DNA from: an uncultured Sphingomonadaceae bacterium
GTDB lineage: Bacteria; Pseudomonadota; Alphaproteobacteria; Sphingomonadales; Sphingomonadaceae
Assembly (NCBI GenBank): GCA_947489315.1
Contig: CANLCX010000004.1
Span: forward strand, 62,001-126,000
Direction: 5' to 3'
Length of the DNA: 64,000 bases
In this document: positions 8,494-17,730 of the stretch, one piece after another
How positions within the stretch are numbered: the stretch's first letter is position 1
Layout of the letters: every line of letters begins with the position of its first letter
Position numbers and translations under genes: made by a program
Notes under the pieces: generated by a model
Told to the model about the DNA's origin: nothing
Databases searched by the model: none
What the model saw: the letters and a program-made list of their open reading frames with translations, nothing else

Positions 8494-10116
8494 TCATATC
8501 CGCGCCACTCCGAAAGCATTGGGATGCAGCGTACGGTTCTGAGCCTCGAAAATCGTTTCGAGGGCAAAGCCGAGCACCTTGCGCGTGTCCCGTGGATCAA
8601 TCACGCCATTGTCGAGGACGCGGCCAGAGGTGAAGAAAGCGCTTTCCTGTGCTTCGAAAATATCTCTGATCCGCTGGTTTTGCTTGGCAATAGCTTCTTC
8701 GTCTGGCTCCACACCTTTGCGCTGCGCTTGGACCTTTGCGACGTGGCTCATCGTGTTGGCCGCCGAAGCACCCGCCATCACGCCGGTTTTCGCATTGGGC
8801 CATGAAAATAGAAAATCGGGTTCAAAGGCGACGCCGCTCATCCCGTAATTGCCTGCACCAAAGCTGGCACCGATATAGAGCGACAATTTCGGCACGCGCA
8901 CATTGGACACGGCCTGGATCATCTTGCTGCCCAGCTTGATCATGCCCTTATGTTCGGACTCGGTACCGACAATATAGCCGGTGGTGTTGTTCAGGAATAT
9001 GATCGGCAGTTCAGACTGGTCGCAAAGCTGGAAGAAATGTGTCGCCTTGGCCGCGGCTTCGGGATCGAACGGACCGTTATTGCCGATTAAGCCGACCGCA
9101 TGGCCCATGATGCTCGCCTGCATGCAGACGGTGCCGGGGCCATAGCGGCTTTTGAATTCCTCAAAGTCGGAACCATCAACAATCCGCGCCGCTACTTCCC
9201 GGACATCATAGGGGATGGTATAATCGGTCGGTACAATGCCCGCGATTTCGTCAATGTCGTAAATGGGTTCTTCGTAATCATTCTGCCGGATGGGCGTAGT
9301 ATTTTTGTTCCAGTCAATCCGTCCCATTGTGTCGCGTGCTATCGCAATACCATGGGCATCATCATCCGCGAGATATTCGACGCTGCCAGTGGTGGTCGCA
9401 TGCATTTCGGTACCGCCCAGTTCGCGGTCATCAGCTACTTCGCCGGTCGCCGCATGAACCAAAGCCGCGCCGCCAAGCGCTGCCATGCCATTGTCGCGCA
9501 CACCAATCACATAGTCCGACATACCCGGCATATAGGCGCCGCCTGCGGTGGAGGGGCCATGCAAGACCACCATGGTGGGAATGCCTGCCGCGCTCAGCCA
9601 AGCGAGGTTGCGGAACAGCATCCCGCCATGGGCCCAAAGCTCGACTTTATATTCCATCAGGTTCGCGCCTGCGCTTTCGACCAGGTGGATGAAGGGTAGC
9701 TTCAATTCCTGCGCCATTTTTTGCGCGCCCTTGGACGCGTCCCAGCCGCCCGTGGTGGCCGCTCCGGCTCTTATGCCGCTATCATCGACCCAGATCATGC
9801 AGCGCACGCCTTTAACAAAGCCGATGCCAAGGATCACGCTGCCGCCCGGGATACTGGTATCGGGATTGTCGTCCTCGACCAGATAATTGGCCATGTTGTA
9901 GAGCCGCAAAAACGGCATACCGGGGTCGAGCAGTCGCGTCAGCCGCTCATGCGGGGTCAGCTGCCCGCGTTTTTCAAAAGTCGGGCGGCGTTTTTCCGAC
10001 GCTTCAACGGCCCGCTTCTCGAGACTGCGCAGATGGTCGATCAGCGTCAGCATATCCTTGCGATTTTGGGCAAAGCTGTCGGAGCTGGTGGATATTTTCG
10101 ATTTAAACTGGGGCAT
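8494..10116 (-). CDS. acyl-CoA carboxylase beta subunit (carboxyltransferase)
   Basis: Transfers the carboxyl group from carboxybiotin to an acyl-CoA. About 540 residues with N- and C-terminal crotonase-like carboxyltransferase halves: GGAYMPGMSDYVIGV in the first, ASFGAGNYGMSGVAFEPDF and WPNAKTGVMAG in the second. Methylcrotonyl-, geranyl- and propionyl-CoA carboxylases share these, so substrate is not decided by motifs. I chose ATG 10116, ten bases after AGAGG; a TTG at 10122 overlapping the stop of the AtuA-like gene is an alternative. Partner of the alpha subunit at 5546-7558, from which it is separated by the hydratase gene and a repeat. Confidence 0.92.
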   Translation of the reverse strand: MPQFKSKISTSSDSFAQNRKDMLTLIDHLRSLEKRAVEASEKRRPTFEKRGQLTPHERLTRLLDPGMPFLRLYNMANYLVEDDNPDTSIPGGSVILGIGFVKGVRCMIWVDDSGIRAGAATTGGWDASKGAQKMAQELKLPFIHLVESAGANLMEYKVELWAHGGMLFRNLAWLSAAGIPTMVVLHGPSTAGGAYMPGMSDYVIGVRDNGMAALGGAALVHAATGEVADDRELGGTEMHATTTGSVEYLADDDAHGIAIARDTMGRIDWNKNTTPIRQNDYEEPIYDIDEIAGIVPTDYTIPYDVREVAARIVDGSDFEEFKSRYGPGTVCMQASIMGHAVGLIGNNGPFDPEAAAKATHFFQLCDQSELPIIFLNNTTGYIVGTESEHKGMIKLGSKMIQAVSNVRVPKLSLYIGASFGAGNYGMSGVAFEPDFLFSWPNAKTGVMAGASAANTMSHVAKVQAQRKGVEPDEEAIAKQNQRIRDIFEAQESAFFTSGRVLDNGVIDPRDTRKVLGFALETIFEAQNRTLHPNAFGVARI

Positions 10117-10118
10117 AG

Positions 10119-11939
10119 TCAAAGCGCCTCTGCAAGAGATTGCGGTATGGAAACGGGAGTGGCGAGCAGGATCTGGGCATAGCTTTTACCCTGCGGATCA
10201 TTGCGCATTGATGCAACCCCGCCGCCGCCGAGAATGTCATGGAGTAGGAAGTTGATCGCGCCCGTGCCGGGCATATAGAAACGCTCGACACTGGTTGGAT
10301 CATCCGGTTGCGCAAGGAAATGGGCAAAGCGCTCCCGCACGGTGTCTTCGCCGAGCGCGGCCCAAATCCATGGCGCAAAGACCTTATCGCGGGGCAAGAT
10401 GCCGATATTGGATTTATCGCCTTTGTCCCCCGATCGACCCCAAGCAAGTTGAATCAACGGTACTTCCACCATCGATTCATCAGTGCTGGGAAGGCTGGGC
10501 GTGTCGGGGCGCTGGATTGATGTTGCGTCAAAACCTGTTCCAGTCGCTTCTGAAAATTCCCGCGCGTCATCCCCGACCGTCACGGAAACCGAAACTTCTG
10601 ATTTTGGCACGCGCAAAGAAAACAACCGCACCACCGGAGAGGGCTTGGGCCTCCCACCGGCAAACAGCGCCAGTCCCGGCGGCGTAGCCAGTCCCATGCC
10701 AGTCGCTTCCTTGAGCATCAGCATGGTTGCTTTGGGATCGCGATGTTTGACGCCAATTTTCAGAACGACTTCGCGTGTGCCAGTCTCCCCGGCAAAGGCT
10801 CCATAATGACTGTCATCGCCCAAAGTCTCGATCAGCACATCATCAAAATCGCCGGCATTGGAGGCGCGCAATTTGGCGCGCGCGCGTTTGAGGGCATTGG
10901 CGGCAAAGCTTTCCGCCTTGCGCTTAGCGTCCATTCCGATGAAGAAAAATGGTGCGACCAGCTTCCAGCCATCCGAATAGGTGGCGCAGGTCTTATATGT
11001 ATCGGGTGCCGCGTGGCCGAGGGCACCAGAAACCGATACGCGGTCCTCGCCGATCTGTTCCAATGCCACGCCGCTAAAATCACAGACAACGTCCGGCAGC
11101 ATATAGGCTTGCGGATCACCAATTTCATAAAGCATCTGCTCGCCGATTGTGCCGACATTGACGATGCCCCCGGTGCCATCCGGCTTGGTTGCAATGAAGC
11201 TGCCATCCGCCGCGATTTCGGCAATCGGATAGCCGGCATTGTCCATGCTGTCGGCTATGCTTTCCCAGTCGGTGAAATTGCCGCCTGTCGCTTGCGGCCC
11301 GCATTCCAATATATGACCGGCCAGGCTAGCGCCGGAAAGCTGGTTGAGATCACCCGCGTTCCAGCCAAATTCATGGATACAGGCACCCAATGTGACCGCG
11401 CTGTCAACGCAGCGGCCGGTAATCACGATATCCGCGCCCTGATCAAGCGCGGCCGCTATCGGGAAAGCGCCAAGATAGGCATTGATGCTGGCAATATTTT
11501 CCGGGTCTGGGAAAGCCTCGCCTGAGAACATTTCCCGGCGATCGGCAAAATCAGCTGCATGGGATGTCAGGTCATCGCCGGTTATGACAGCGACTTTCAG
11601 GTCGAGCCCGGCCTCGGCAATCACGGCGCGTACGGCCGCTGCACAAGCGATGGGATTGGTCCCGCCGGCGTTAGAGATCAGCTTGATGCCCTGTTGTGCG
11701 ATGGCGCCAATATGCGGCTTGATCACCGCAGAGACGAAATCAACCGCATAGCCCAGGTCGGGATTTTTGCTGCGCGCCCGCGCCATGATCGACATGGTAA
11801 TTTCGGCAAGATAGTCGAAAACAATATAGTCCAGCTTTTGCTCATTTTGTCCGGCCTGCAGAAATTGCGGCACCGCCATATCGGACTCGCCCCAAAAGCC
11901 ACTGGCCCCGCCTATGCGAATGATTTTGTCAGCCGTCAT
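10119..11939 (-). CDS. AtuA-like protein (DUF1446 plus C-terminal AtuA-type domain)
   Basis: About 606 residues. The N-terminal three quarters start with KIIRIGGASGFWGESDMA and carry SNAGGTNPIACAAAVRAV and DIVITGRCVDSAVTLGACIH, typical of the DUF1446/AtuA family. A separate C-terminal module (about the last 110 residues) begins near VPLIQLAWGRSGDKGDKSNI, the small domain fused in AtuA. In Pseudomonas, AtuA is needed for acyclic terpene catabolism and has been proposed to act after the hydratase step. I moved the start to the ATG at 11939, which has AGGAGA upstream. It is followed closely by the carboxylase beta gene. Confidence 0.88.
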   Translation of the reverse strand: MTADKIIRIGGASGFWGESDMAVPQFLQAGQNEQKLDYIVFDYLAEITMSIMARARSKNPDLGYAVDFVSAVIKPHIGAIAQQGIKLISNAGGTNPIACAAAVRAVIAEAGLDLKVAVITGDDLTSHAADFADRREMFSGEAFPDPENIASINAYLGAFPIAAALDQGADIVITGRCVDSAVTLGACIHEFGWNAGDLNQLSGASLAGHILECGPQATGGNFTDWESIADSMDNAGYPIAEIAADGSFIATKPDGTGGIVNVGTIGEQMLYEIGDPQAYMLPDVVCDFSGVALEQIGEDRVSVSGALGHAAPDTYKTCATYSDGWKLVAPFFFIGMDAKRKAESFAANALKRARAKLRASNAGDFDDVLIETLGDDSHYGAFAGETGTREVVLKIGVKHRDPKATMLMLKEATGMGLATPPGLALFAGGRPKPSPVVRLFSLRVPKSEVSVSVTVGDDAREFSEATGTGFDATSIQRPDTPSLPSTDESMVEVPLIQLAWGRSGDKGDKSNIGILPRDKVFAPWIWAALGEDTVRERFAHFLAQPDDPTSVERFYMPGTGAINFLLHDILGGGGVASMRNDPQGKSYAQILLATPVSIPQSLAEAL

Positions 11940-12029
11940 ATACTGGTCTCTCCTGAAACCAGCTTGGGTCAAGTGGCCCGACTTATCAACCCGTTATTCA
12001 GCCATGCCCGGTACGAAAAAACCTTATCG

Positions 12030-12175
12030 TGCTCCTGCGCAGGCAGGAGCCCATCTCCTAACGTTGAGTCAAAGCCCAACATCAGAAGGAGGCGATAAAT
12101 CGCATATCACGCTGCACCTTTGCCAACCGCTCAAGATGGTAGAATGGGAGATGGGCCCCCGCCTGCGCGGGGGCA
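12030..12175. repeat. palindromic intergenic repeat, family A, long copy
   Basis: Same architecture as 8388-8471: hairpin GCTCCTGC/GCAGGAGC at 12031-12050, then CCCATCTCC, a roughly 90-base centre, GGAGATGGG, and a second hairpin CCCCCGC/GCGGGGG ending near 12174. It fills most of the 264-base gap between the AtuA-like and FadJ-like genes. The loop is longer than in the short copy and has no evident reading frame. It resembles bipartite REP-type elements; no mobility gene is nearby. Confidence 0.83.
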
Positions 12176-12203
12176 CACTAGTCTTTAAATCTGTCGGTCA
12201 GCT

Positions 12204-14393
12204 TCAGGCCGCTTTGTAAAAGCTCTCACCGGCATCCGCTTTTTCACGGAAGCTCATGGGCGGTTTGAACCGCTCGCCATATTTCTGGGCCATATTGTCG
12301 GATGTGCGAACAAAATTGTCGACACCGATCGTATCGATATGGCTCATCGGGCCGCCGGTCCATGGCGCAAAGCCCCAACCGAAAATGGCGCCGAGATCAG
12401 CAGATTGCGGATCGGAGACAACGCCTTCGTCGAAGCACTGCGCCGTGGCAATCAGCTGGATGTACATCAACCGCTGTTTGACTTCCTCGACCGTTGGCTG
12501 GTCTTCGGCGAGCGGGAAATGCTCTTTCAGACCCGGCCACAATTTCTTGGAACCATCATCGGCATATTCATAAAAGCCGCCACCAAAGCGCCGACCGCGA
12601 CGGTCGATTTTCTTGACCATCAGCTCCATAAGGTCCTCTGTCCCGCTTGGAACATAGGCGTCGCCCATTTCTTCCTTGGTTGACGTCATGATGTCATAGC
12701 CAAGTTGCAACGTGGTTTCGTCAACAATGGCCAGCGGACCAATGGGCATGCCCATGGACACAGCGGCATTTTCGATCAGCGCCGGGTTCACGCCTTCGGC
12801 GACCATCATGGTTGCTTCATTGGCATAAGGCGGGAAGACACGGTTGGTATAGAAACCACGCACATCTTTCACGACAATCGGTGTCTTGCGAATGCGCGCG
12901 TTGTAATCGAGCGCCACAGCCAAGGCCTTGTCGCCGGTTTCTGCACCGGGGATGATTTCCAGCAATGGCATTTTCTCAACCGGTGAGAAAAAGTGCATGC
13001 CGATAAACTGATCGGGACGCTCGCTGTTTTTCGCGAGACCCGTAATCGGCAGAGTTGAGGTATTGGATGCGAAGACCACATCCTTGCCAATCACTGCTTC
13101 GGTCTTCTTGATCACATCGGCTTTCACGTCAGGGCGTTCAAACACCGCTTCGATGATCAGGTCGACATCTTTCAGATCGTCATAATTATCGGTCGGTGTA
13201 ATCCGCGCCATGAAAGCATCGGCTTTTTCCTGTGTCATCTTGCCGCGCTTCACGCCTTTGTCGACAATCTTCTGGCTATAGTCGATCGCCTTTTGCGCTT
13301 CTTCCATATTGCGGTCGAGGACGATGACATTCATGCCCCCCTTGGCCGTCACATGGGTGATGCCAGAGCCCATCAGGCCAGCGCCGAGGACGCCAACTGT
13401 CTTGAGTTCGGTTGGCGGAACGCCTTCGGGACGCATCGCGCCTTTGTCAGCCGCCTGTTTGTTGACGAACAAAGTGCGGATCATGTTCTTGGCTTGCGGG
13501 CCGGAGAGCAGCTTGGTGAAATATTTGCTTTCCACTTTCAACGCGGTGTCGATTGGCAGCATCGAACCTTCATAGAGGCAAGACAGGATCGCCTTGACCG
13601 CTTCGTAATTGCCCTTGCTCTGTTTCAGCGCCATCGCGGACGAACCGAGGTAAAGCGGCACTGCGCGCGGGTCCATCGAACCGGCACCGCCGGGGAATTT
13701 CCAGCCCTTTTTGTCCCATGGGGCAGAGGCTTTCGGATTGGCTTTCACCCACTCTTTGGCCTTAGCGACAACGTCTTCGGCAGGAACGACTTCATCGACA
13801 ATCTTCTGCGCAAGAGCGGCTTGCGGATTCATGGGCTGACCCATCATGATCGCCATGCCAGCGGCTTGCAGGCCAGCGAGACGCGGCAGGCGCTGGGTTC
13901 CGCCGCCACCGGGCAGCAGGCCAACTTGAACTTCAGGAAGGCCGAGTTGCAGTTTCGGATGATCGGCACAGACGCGGTAATGGCAGGCTAGAGCCAGTTC
14001 CAGACCACCGCCCAGAGCCAGACCGTTAATGGCGCAGGCAACCGGCTTCGCATGGGCCTTGCCTTTCAACAGGTCTTTCGCGCTGTTGCCGCCGGTTTCC
14101 ATCTTGCGCAAGATGGCGTTCAATCCCCAGGCTTGCTCAAACGCCTCTTTCATCGTTTCCGCCTTGGAAGAGCCAAGCATGTTGAGGTCGGCCCCGGCGA
14201 GGAAACCGGATTTCTTGCCTGATGTTATCACTGCGCCTTTGATTTCGTCATTGGCAATTAGTTCATCAACGAATTTCGGGAAGTCGGCCATCAGGCCTTC
14301 GTTCCAGACGTTCATCGACTGGCCGGGAAGGTCGATGGTGACAAGGGCAATGCCGTCGCTGTCAATGTCGACGGTGAGAGTTTCGTAAGTCAT
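12204..14393 (-). CDS. bifunctional enoyl-CoA hydratase / 3-hydroxyacyl-CoA dehydrogenase (FadB/FadJ type)
   Basis: Carries out hydration and NAD-dependent oxidation in beta-oxidation. 729 residues. The N-terminal crotonase domain has both glutamates, in LALGGGLELALACHYR and LGLPEVQVGLLPGGGGTQR. The dehydrogenase half starts near residue 325 with VGVLGAGLMGSGI and has HFFSPVEKMPLLEIIPG and NRVFPPYANEA, followed by the C-terminal helical domain. SD AGGAC is seven bases before the ATG. It follows the thiolase gene by 53 bases, giving the usual FadB-FadA pair in reversed order. Unlike the small hydratase at 7569-8381, its active site looks standard. Confidence 0.94.
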   Translation of the reverse strand: MTYETLTVDIDSDGIALVTIDLPGQSMNVWNEGLMADFPKFVDELIANDEIKGAVITSGKKSGFLAGADLNMLGSSKAETMKEAFEQAWGLNAILRKMETGGNSAKDLLKGKAHAKPVACAINGLALGGGLELALACHYRVCADHPKLQLGLPEVQVGLLPGGGGTQRLPRLAGLQAAGMAIMMGQPMNPQAALAQKIVDEVVPAEDVVAKAKEWVKANPKASAPWDKKGWKFPGGAGSMDPRAVPLYLGSSAMALKQSKGNYEAVKAILSCLYEGSMLPIDTALKVESKYFTKLLSGPQAKNMIRTLFVNKQAADKGAMRPEGVPPTELKTVGVLGAGLMGSGITHVTAKGGMNVIVLDRNMEEAQKAIDYSQKIVDKGVKRGKMTQEKADAFMARITPTDNYDDLKDVDLIIEAVFERPDVKADVIKKTEAVIGKDVVFASNTSTLPITGLAKNSERPDQFIGMHFFSPVEKMPLLEIIPGAETGDKALAVALDYNARIRKTPIVVKDVRGFYTNRVFPPYANEATMMVAEGVNPALIENAAVSMGMPIGPLAIVDETTLQLGYDIMTSTKEEMGDAYVPSGTEDLMELMVKKIDRRGRRFGGGFYEYADDGSKKLWPGLKEHFPLAEDQPTVEEVKQRLMYIQLIATAQCFDEGVVSDPQSADLGAIFGWGFAPWTGGPMSHIDTIGVDNFVRTSDNMAQKYGERFKPPMSFREKADAGESFYKAA

Positions 14394-14446
14394 GAATTTT
14401 GTCCTGCTAAATTTGGGATTGGGGCGGTTGAGGCTGTTGCAGCGCT

Positions 14447-15661
14447 CTAGTTCACCCGCTCAATGATAGTGGCGATGCCCATGCCACCGCCGATGCAAAG
14501 CGTCGCCAACGCGGTCTGCTTGTTCGAGCGTTCCAGCTCGTCCAGCACCGTGCCGAGGATCATCGCGCCAGTTGCACCCAGAGGATGGCCCATGGCAATC
14601 GCGCCGCCATTGACGTTCATGTCGCTATGATCGACATTCATGGCATCCATGAAGCGCAGGACCACGGCGGCAAATGCCTCGTTCAATTCCCACACGTCAA
14701 TGTCGCTGGCTTCCATGCCCGCGCGCTTGAGCGCCTTTTGGGCTGCAAATTCAGGACCGGTGAGCATGATCGTTGGCTCTGACCCAATCGCCGCCATGGA
14801 GACGATGCGGGCACGCGGTTTCAGACCGTATTTTGAGGCAGCTTCATCATTGCCGATCAGCACCGCTGCAGCACCATCAACAATACCAGAGCTATTACCG
14901 GCATGATGGACATGGTTCATTTTCTCAATGTCAGGATGTTTCAAAATCGCGACATCGTTAAAGCCGGGCATTTGCTCGCCCATCATCTGGAAGGCGGGGT
15001 TTAGAGCGCCCAAAGACTGCATATCTGTTTCCGGACGCATGAGTTCGTCATGGTCGAGAACGGTTTCGCCAATGACATCCTTGATAGCGAGGATAGATTT
15101 GGCAAAACGTTTTTCTTCCCAGCTTTTTGCTGCGCGCTTTTGGCTTTCCACGGCATAGGCATCGACATCATCGCGGCTATAGCCATATTTCGTAGCGATC
15201 AAATCAGCAGAAATGCCCTGCGGCACAAAATATTCCTGAAAGACCAGAGTCGGGTCAGCCATGCCGCCGAGACCGTCGCTGCCCATCGGAATGCGGCTCA
15301 TGGACTCAACGCCGCCGCCAATCGCGAGGTCGGCTTCACCGGATTTGATTTTGCCCGCAGCGATATTCACGGCTTCCAGACCGGAACCGCAGAAGCGGTT
15401 GACCTGAATGGCCGAGGTGGTGTCGGCATAACCGGCTTTGAGGGCTGCCATACGGCTGATGACCGCACCTTGCTCGCCAACGGGTGAGACGCACCCATAA
15501 GCAATATCTTCGACTTCATGGCCATCGAGCTCGTTGCGGTCATTGACCGAGCCCAGCACCTGAGCGGCGAGATCGAGAGCGGTGATTTCATGCAGGCTGC
15601 CGTCGCTGCGGCCTTTGCCACGCGGGCTGCGCACAGCATCATAAATATAGGCTTCGGTCAT
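14447..15661 (-). CDS. acetyl-CoA C-acyltransferase (thiolase, FadA type)
   Basis: Cleaves 3-ketoacyl-CoA with CoA. 404 residues, normal for the family. The nucleophile cysteine is in [12 protein letters not shown], the catalytic histidine in [16 protein letters not shown], and the second cysteine in TLCIGGGMG at the C-terminus. AAGGAA lies seven bases before the ATG. The 141-base gap upstream carries a TTTACGT-centred dyad also found before etfB, so this gene probably heads the fadA-fadB-atu-like transcription unit. Confidence 0.94.
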   Translation of the reverse strand: MTEAYIYDAVRSPRGKGRSDGSLHEITALDLAAQVLGSVNDRNELDGHEVEDIAYGCVSPVGEQGAVISRMAALKAGYADTTSAIQVNRFCGSGLEAVNIAAGKIKSGEADLAIGGGVESMSRIPMGSDGLGGMADPTLVFQEYFVPQGISADLIATKYGYSRDDVDAYAVESQKRAAKSWEEKRFAKSILAIKDVIGETVLDHDELMRPETDMQSLGALNPAFQMMGEQMPGFNDVAILKHPDIEKMNHVHHAGNSSGIVDGAAAVLIGNDEAASKYGLKPRARIVSMAAIGSEPTIMLTGPEFAAQKALKRAGMEASDIDVWELNEAFAAVVLRFMDAMNVDHSDMNVNGGAIAMGHPLGATGAMILGTVLDELERSNKQTALATLCIGGGMGIATIIERVN

Positions 15662-15735
15662 GCGATATTCCTTGTTTTGATTAAGTCTGAACGATTAAGT
15701 GCATAGTTAATGTTGCGCTGCAGCACAGTCAAGCA

Positions 15736-15752
15736 GTTTACGTAAACGTCAA
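15736..15752. promoter_or_regulatory. candidate operator, dyad around TTTACGTAAA, upstream of thiolase
   Basis: On the minus strand the site reads TTGACGTTTACGTAAAC, with the perfect 12-base palindrome GTTTACGTAAAC inside it. The etfB promoter region at 52643-52664 holds the same TTGACGTTTACGT core. From memory this resembles sites of MerR-type regulators of branched-chain and fatty acid catabolism (LiuR) in proteobacteria. The regulator is not in this window. It lies 75-91 bases before the thiolase start. Confidence 0.6.
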
Positions 15753-15802
15753 TCGTGAAAGATAGGCGACTCGCCTTGTCCTTCTTGTGCTTCCGCTATA
15801 GC

Positions 15803-16963
15803 CTATTCGAGAATGCTTTGATATTTCTGGCTGAAGACATCCCGCCCAACAATATAGCGCATGATCTCACTGCTGCCGGCATAGATCCGGCTCATCCGCG
15901 CATCGGTGAAGATTCGGCTAATCTCATATTCCTTCATATAGCCCGCGCCGCCATGCAGTTGCAGCCCGAGATCGGCCATTTCCCATTCGATTTCACTGCC
16001 CAGCATCTTGCCTTTGGCCGCGATATTGGCGTTGAGGCCGCCCTGATTATGCACTTCGACACAATGATCCACATAGACCTGCAGCATATCAATTTTGGAA
16101 TCCATTTCGGCCATTTTAAACTGGGTATTCTGCATGTCGGACAGTTTTTTGCCGAATACATCGCGCTCCATCACAAATTCACGCGTGACATCAAAGGCGC
16201 GGCGGGCTGAGGCGGCATAGCCGACCATCGCAATCAGCCGTTCTTCGGCCAGACCTTCCATCAGATGGATAAAGCCTTTGCCCGGCGTGCCGAGCTGGTT
16301 TTCTTTGGGGATCTTGACGTTGTTGAAAAACAGCTCGGCAGTATCTTGCGCATGCAGTCCAATTTTTTCCAGATTTTGACCGCGTTCAAAACCTTCCATA
16401 CCGCGCTCGACGATCAGCAACACCATCGCATGCTTGTCATCCACGCCCGCCATTTTTGCAGCGACAATGACCACGTCCGCGTTGATGCCATTGGAAATAT
16501 AGGTTTTGGAGCCGTTCAGCACCCAATGATCGCCCATATCGGTGGCCGTGGATTTCATGCCCGAAAGATCGCTACCTGCGCCAGGCTCGGTCATGGCGAC
16601 CGCCAAGATGGTTTCACCGCTGACACATTTGGGCAGGAATCGCTCACGCTGTTCCTCATTGCCGATATTTTTGAAATAGGGACCAACCAGACGGCTATGC
16701 AGCGTGTTATACCATTCCGCGCAGCCCGCCCGGGTGGTTTCCTCAATAATGATCTGCTCATAGCGGAAATCATTATCGCCCATCCCGCCATATTTTTCAT
16801 CCGGCCAGACCATTAGGAAACCTTGGTCACCTGCTTTCTTGAAAATCTCGCGGTCGACAATCCCGGCCTCGCGAAATTCATCCATGCGTGGCGCCACGTC
16901 ATCGGCCAGAAAGCGGCGATAGGCGTCGCGGAACATATGCTGTTCTTCGGTAAATTTACGCAT
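15803..16963 (-). CDS. acyl-CoA dehydrogenase
   Basis: FAD enzyme that desaturates acyl-CoA and passes electrons to ETF, which is encoded at 50930-52605. 386 residues. VAMTEPGAGSDLSGMKSTA is the first signature; IFTDARMSRIYAGSSEIMR is near the C-terminus. Medium-chain enzymes have their catalytic glutamate in YEGT; here that position is alanine (YAGSS). A glutamate in LAEERLIAMVGYA fits the alternative base used by the long-chain and isovaleryl-CoA dehydrogenase types. SD AAGGA is eight bases upstream. A branched or long substrate is therefore plausible, but not shown. Confidence 0.93.
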   Translation of the reverse strand: MRKFTEEQHMFRDAYRRFLADDVAPRMDEFREAGIVDREIFKKAGDQGFLMVWPDEKYGGMGDNDFRYEQIIIEETTRAGCAEWYNTLHSRLVGPYFKNIGNEEQRERFLPKCVSGETILAVAMTEPGAGSDLSGMKSTATDMGDHWVLNGSKTYISNGINADVVIVAAKMAGVDDKHAMVLLIVERGMEGFERGQNLEKIGLHAQDTAELFFNNVKIPKENQLGTPGKGFIHLMEGLAEERLIAMVGYAASARRAFDVTREFVMERDVFGKKLSDMQNTQFKMAEMDSKIDMLQVYVDHCVEVHNQGGLNANIAAKGKMLGSEIEWEMADLGLQLHGGAGYMKEYEISRIFTDARMSRIYAGSSEIMRYIVGRDVFSQKYQSILE

Positions 16964-17145
16964 GGGAGAAATCCTTCAATATTGGCAGTTCAACGGCATT
17001 TTTGCTTTACGGCGCGATAACGAATCGACTTTAACCGGTCAATTAAAACATCTAACAGGCGAAAGCCGCAACCTGTTCTTTTTGTCATGCGCTTCGATCG
17101 TTGTTGATCGTTGCAATTGTTTGAAAAGGCTTGTTAAGAGTGGCC

Positions 17146-17715
17146 ATGGCGAAAAATGACGATAAACCCTTCATATTGGGCCTTGGCGGCACAACCAACC
17201 CGCATAGCTCGACCGAACAGGCCTTGGCTATTGCGCTGAAGACGGCGTCGGATGCGGGCGCGGAAACCGAATTATTCGGATCGGCCAAGCTATGCGCCTT
17301 GCCGCATTACCGGTCCGACCCTGCAGGATTAAACGAAACCGGAAAATTGTTGGTCGAAGCGGTTCGCCGTGCTGATGGCATTATCCTGGCGAGCCCCGGC
17401 TATCATGGCACCATCTCTGGTTTGGTCAAAAACGCAGTCGATTATATTGAAGAAACATCGGGCGACGCGCGCGTCTACCTCGATGGTTTGCCGGTCGGAC
17501 TGATTGTCACGGCCTATGGATGGCAGGCGACAGGTTCCACATTGGCAGCGATGCGCTCAATCGTTCACGCGCTGCGGGGTTGGCCAACCCCGCTAGGCGT
17601 CGGCATTAATGCCTCGGGCGGTATTTTTAAAAATGGTGTTTGTGCAGATGAAGGGGTGAACGAACAATTGCACCTCGTGGCGCAGCAGGTCATGCAGGGT
17701 TCCCATCGTCGGTAG
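17146..17715 (+). CDS. NADPH-dependent FMN reductase family protein
   Basis: Flavodoxin-fold reductase of 189 residues from the ATG at 17146. FILGLGGTTNPHSSTEQALA is the phosphate-binding N-terminus, and ILASPGYHGTISGLVKNAVD is the flavin-ring motif of the SsuE/ChrR-like family. AAGAG lies before this start; GTG and TTG codons further upstream are less convincing. It is divergent from the acyl-CoA dehydrogenase gene, with about 180 bases between, and its stop is 15 bases from the convergent epimerase gene. It could supply reduced flavin to a monooxygenase, but no partner is adjacent. Confidence 0.87.
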   Translation: MAKNDDKPFILGLGGTTNPHSSTEQALAIALKTASDAGAETELFGSAKLCALPHYRSDPAGLNETGKLLVEAVRRADGIILASPGYHGTISGLVKNAVDYIEETSGDARVYLDGLPVGLIVTAYGWQATGSTLAAMRSIVHALRGWPTPLGVGINASGGIFKNGVCADEGVNEQLHLVAQQVMQGSHRR

Positions 17716-17730
17716 CTTTTGGTTCGGCAG

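Noticed and set aside
17096-17113. GATCGTTG direct repeat before the flavin reductase gene
   Set aside because: Only two 8-base copies; no symmetric partner, and not repeated at other promoters here.
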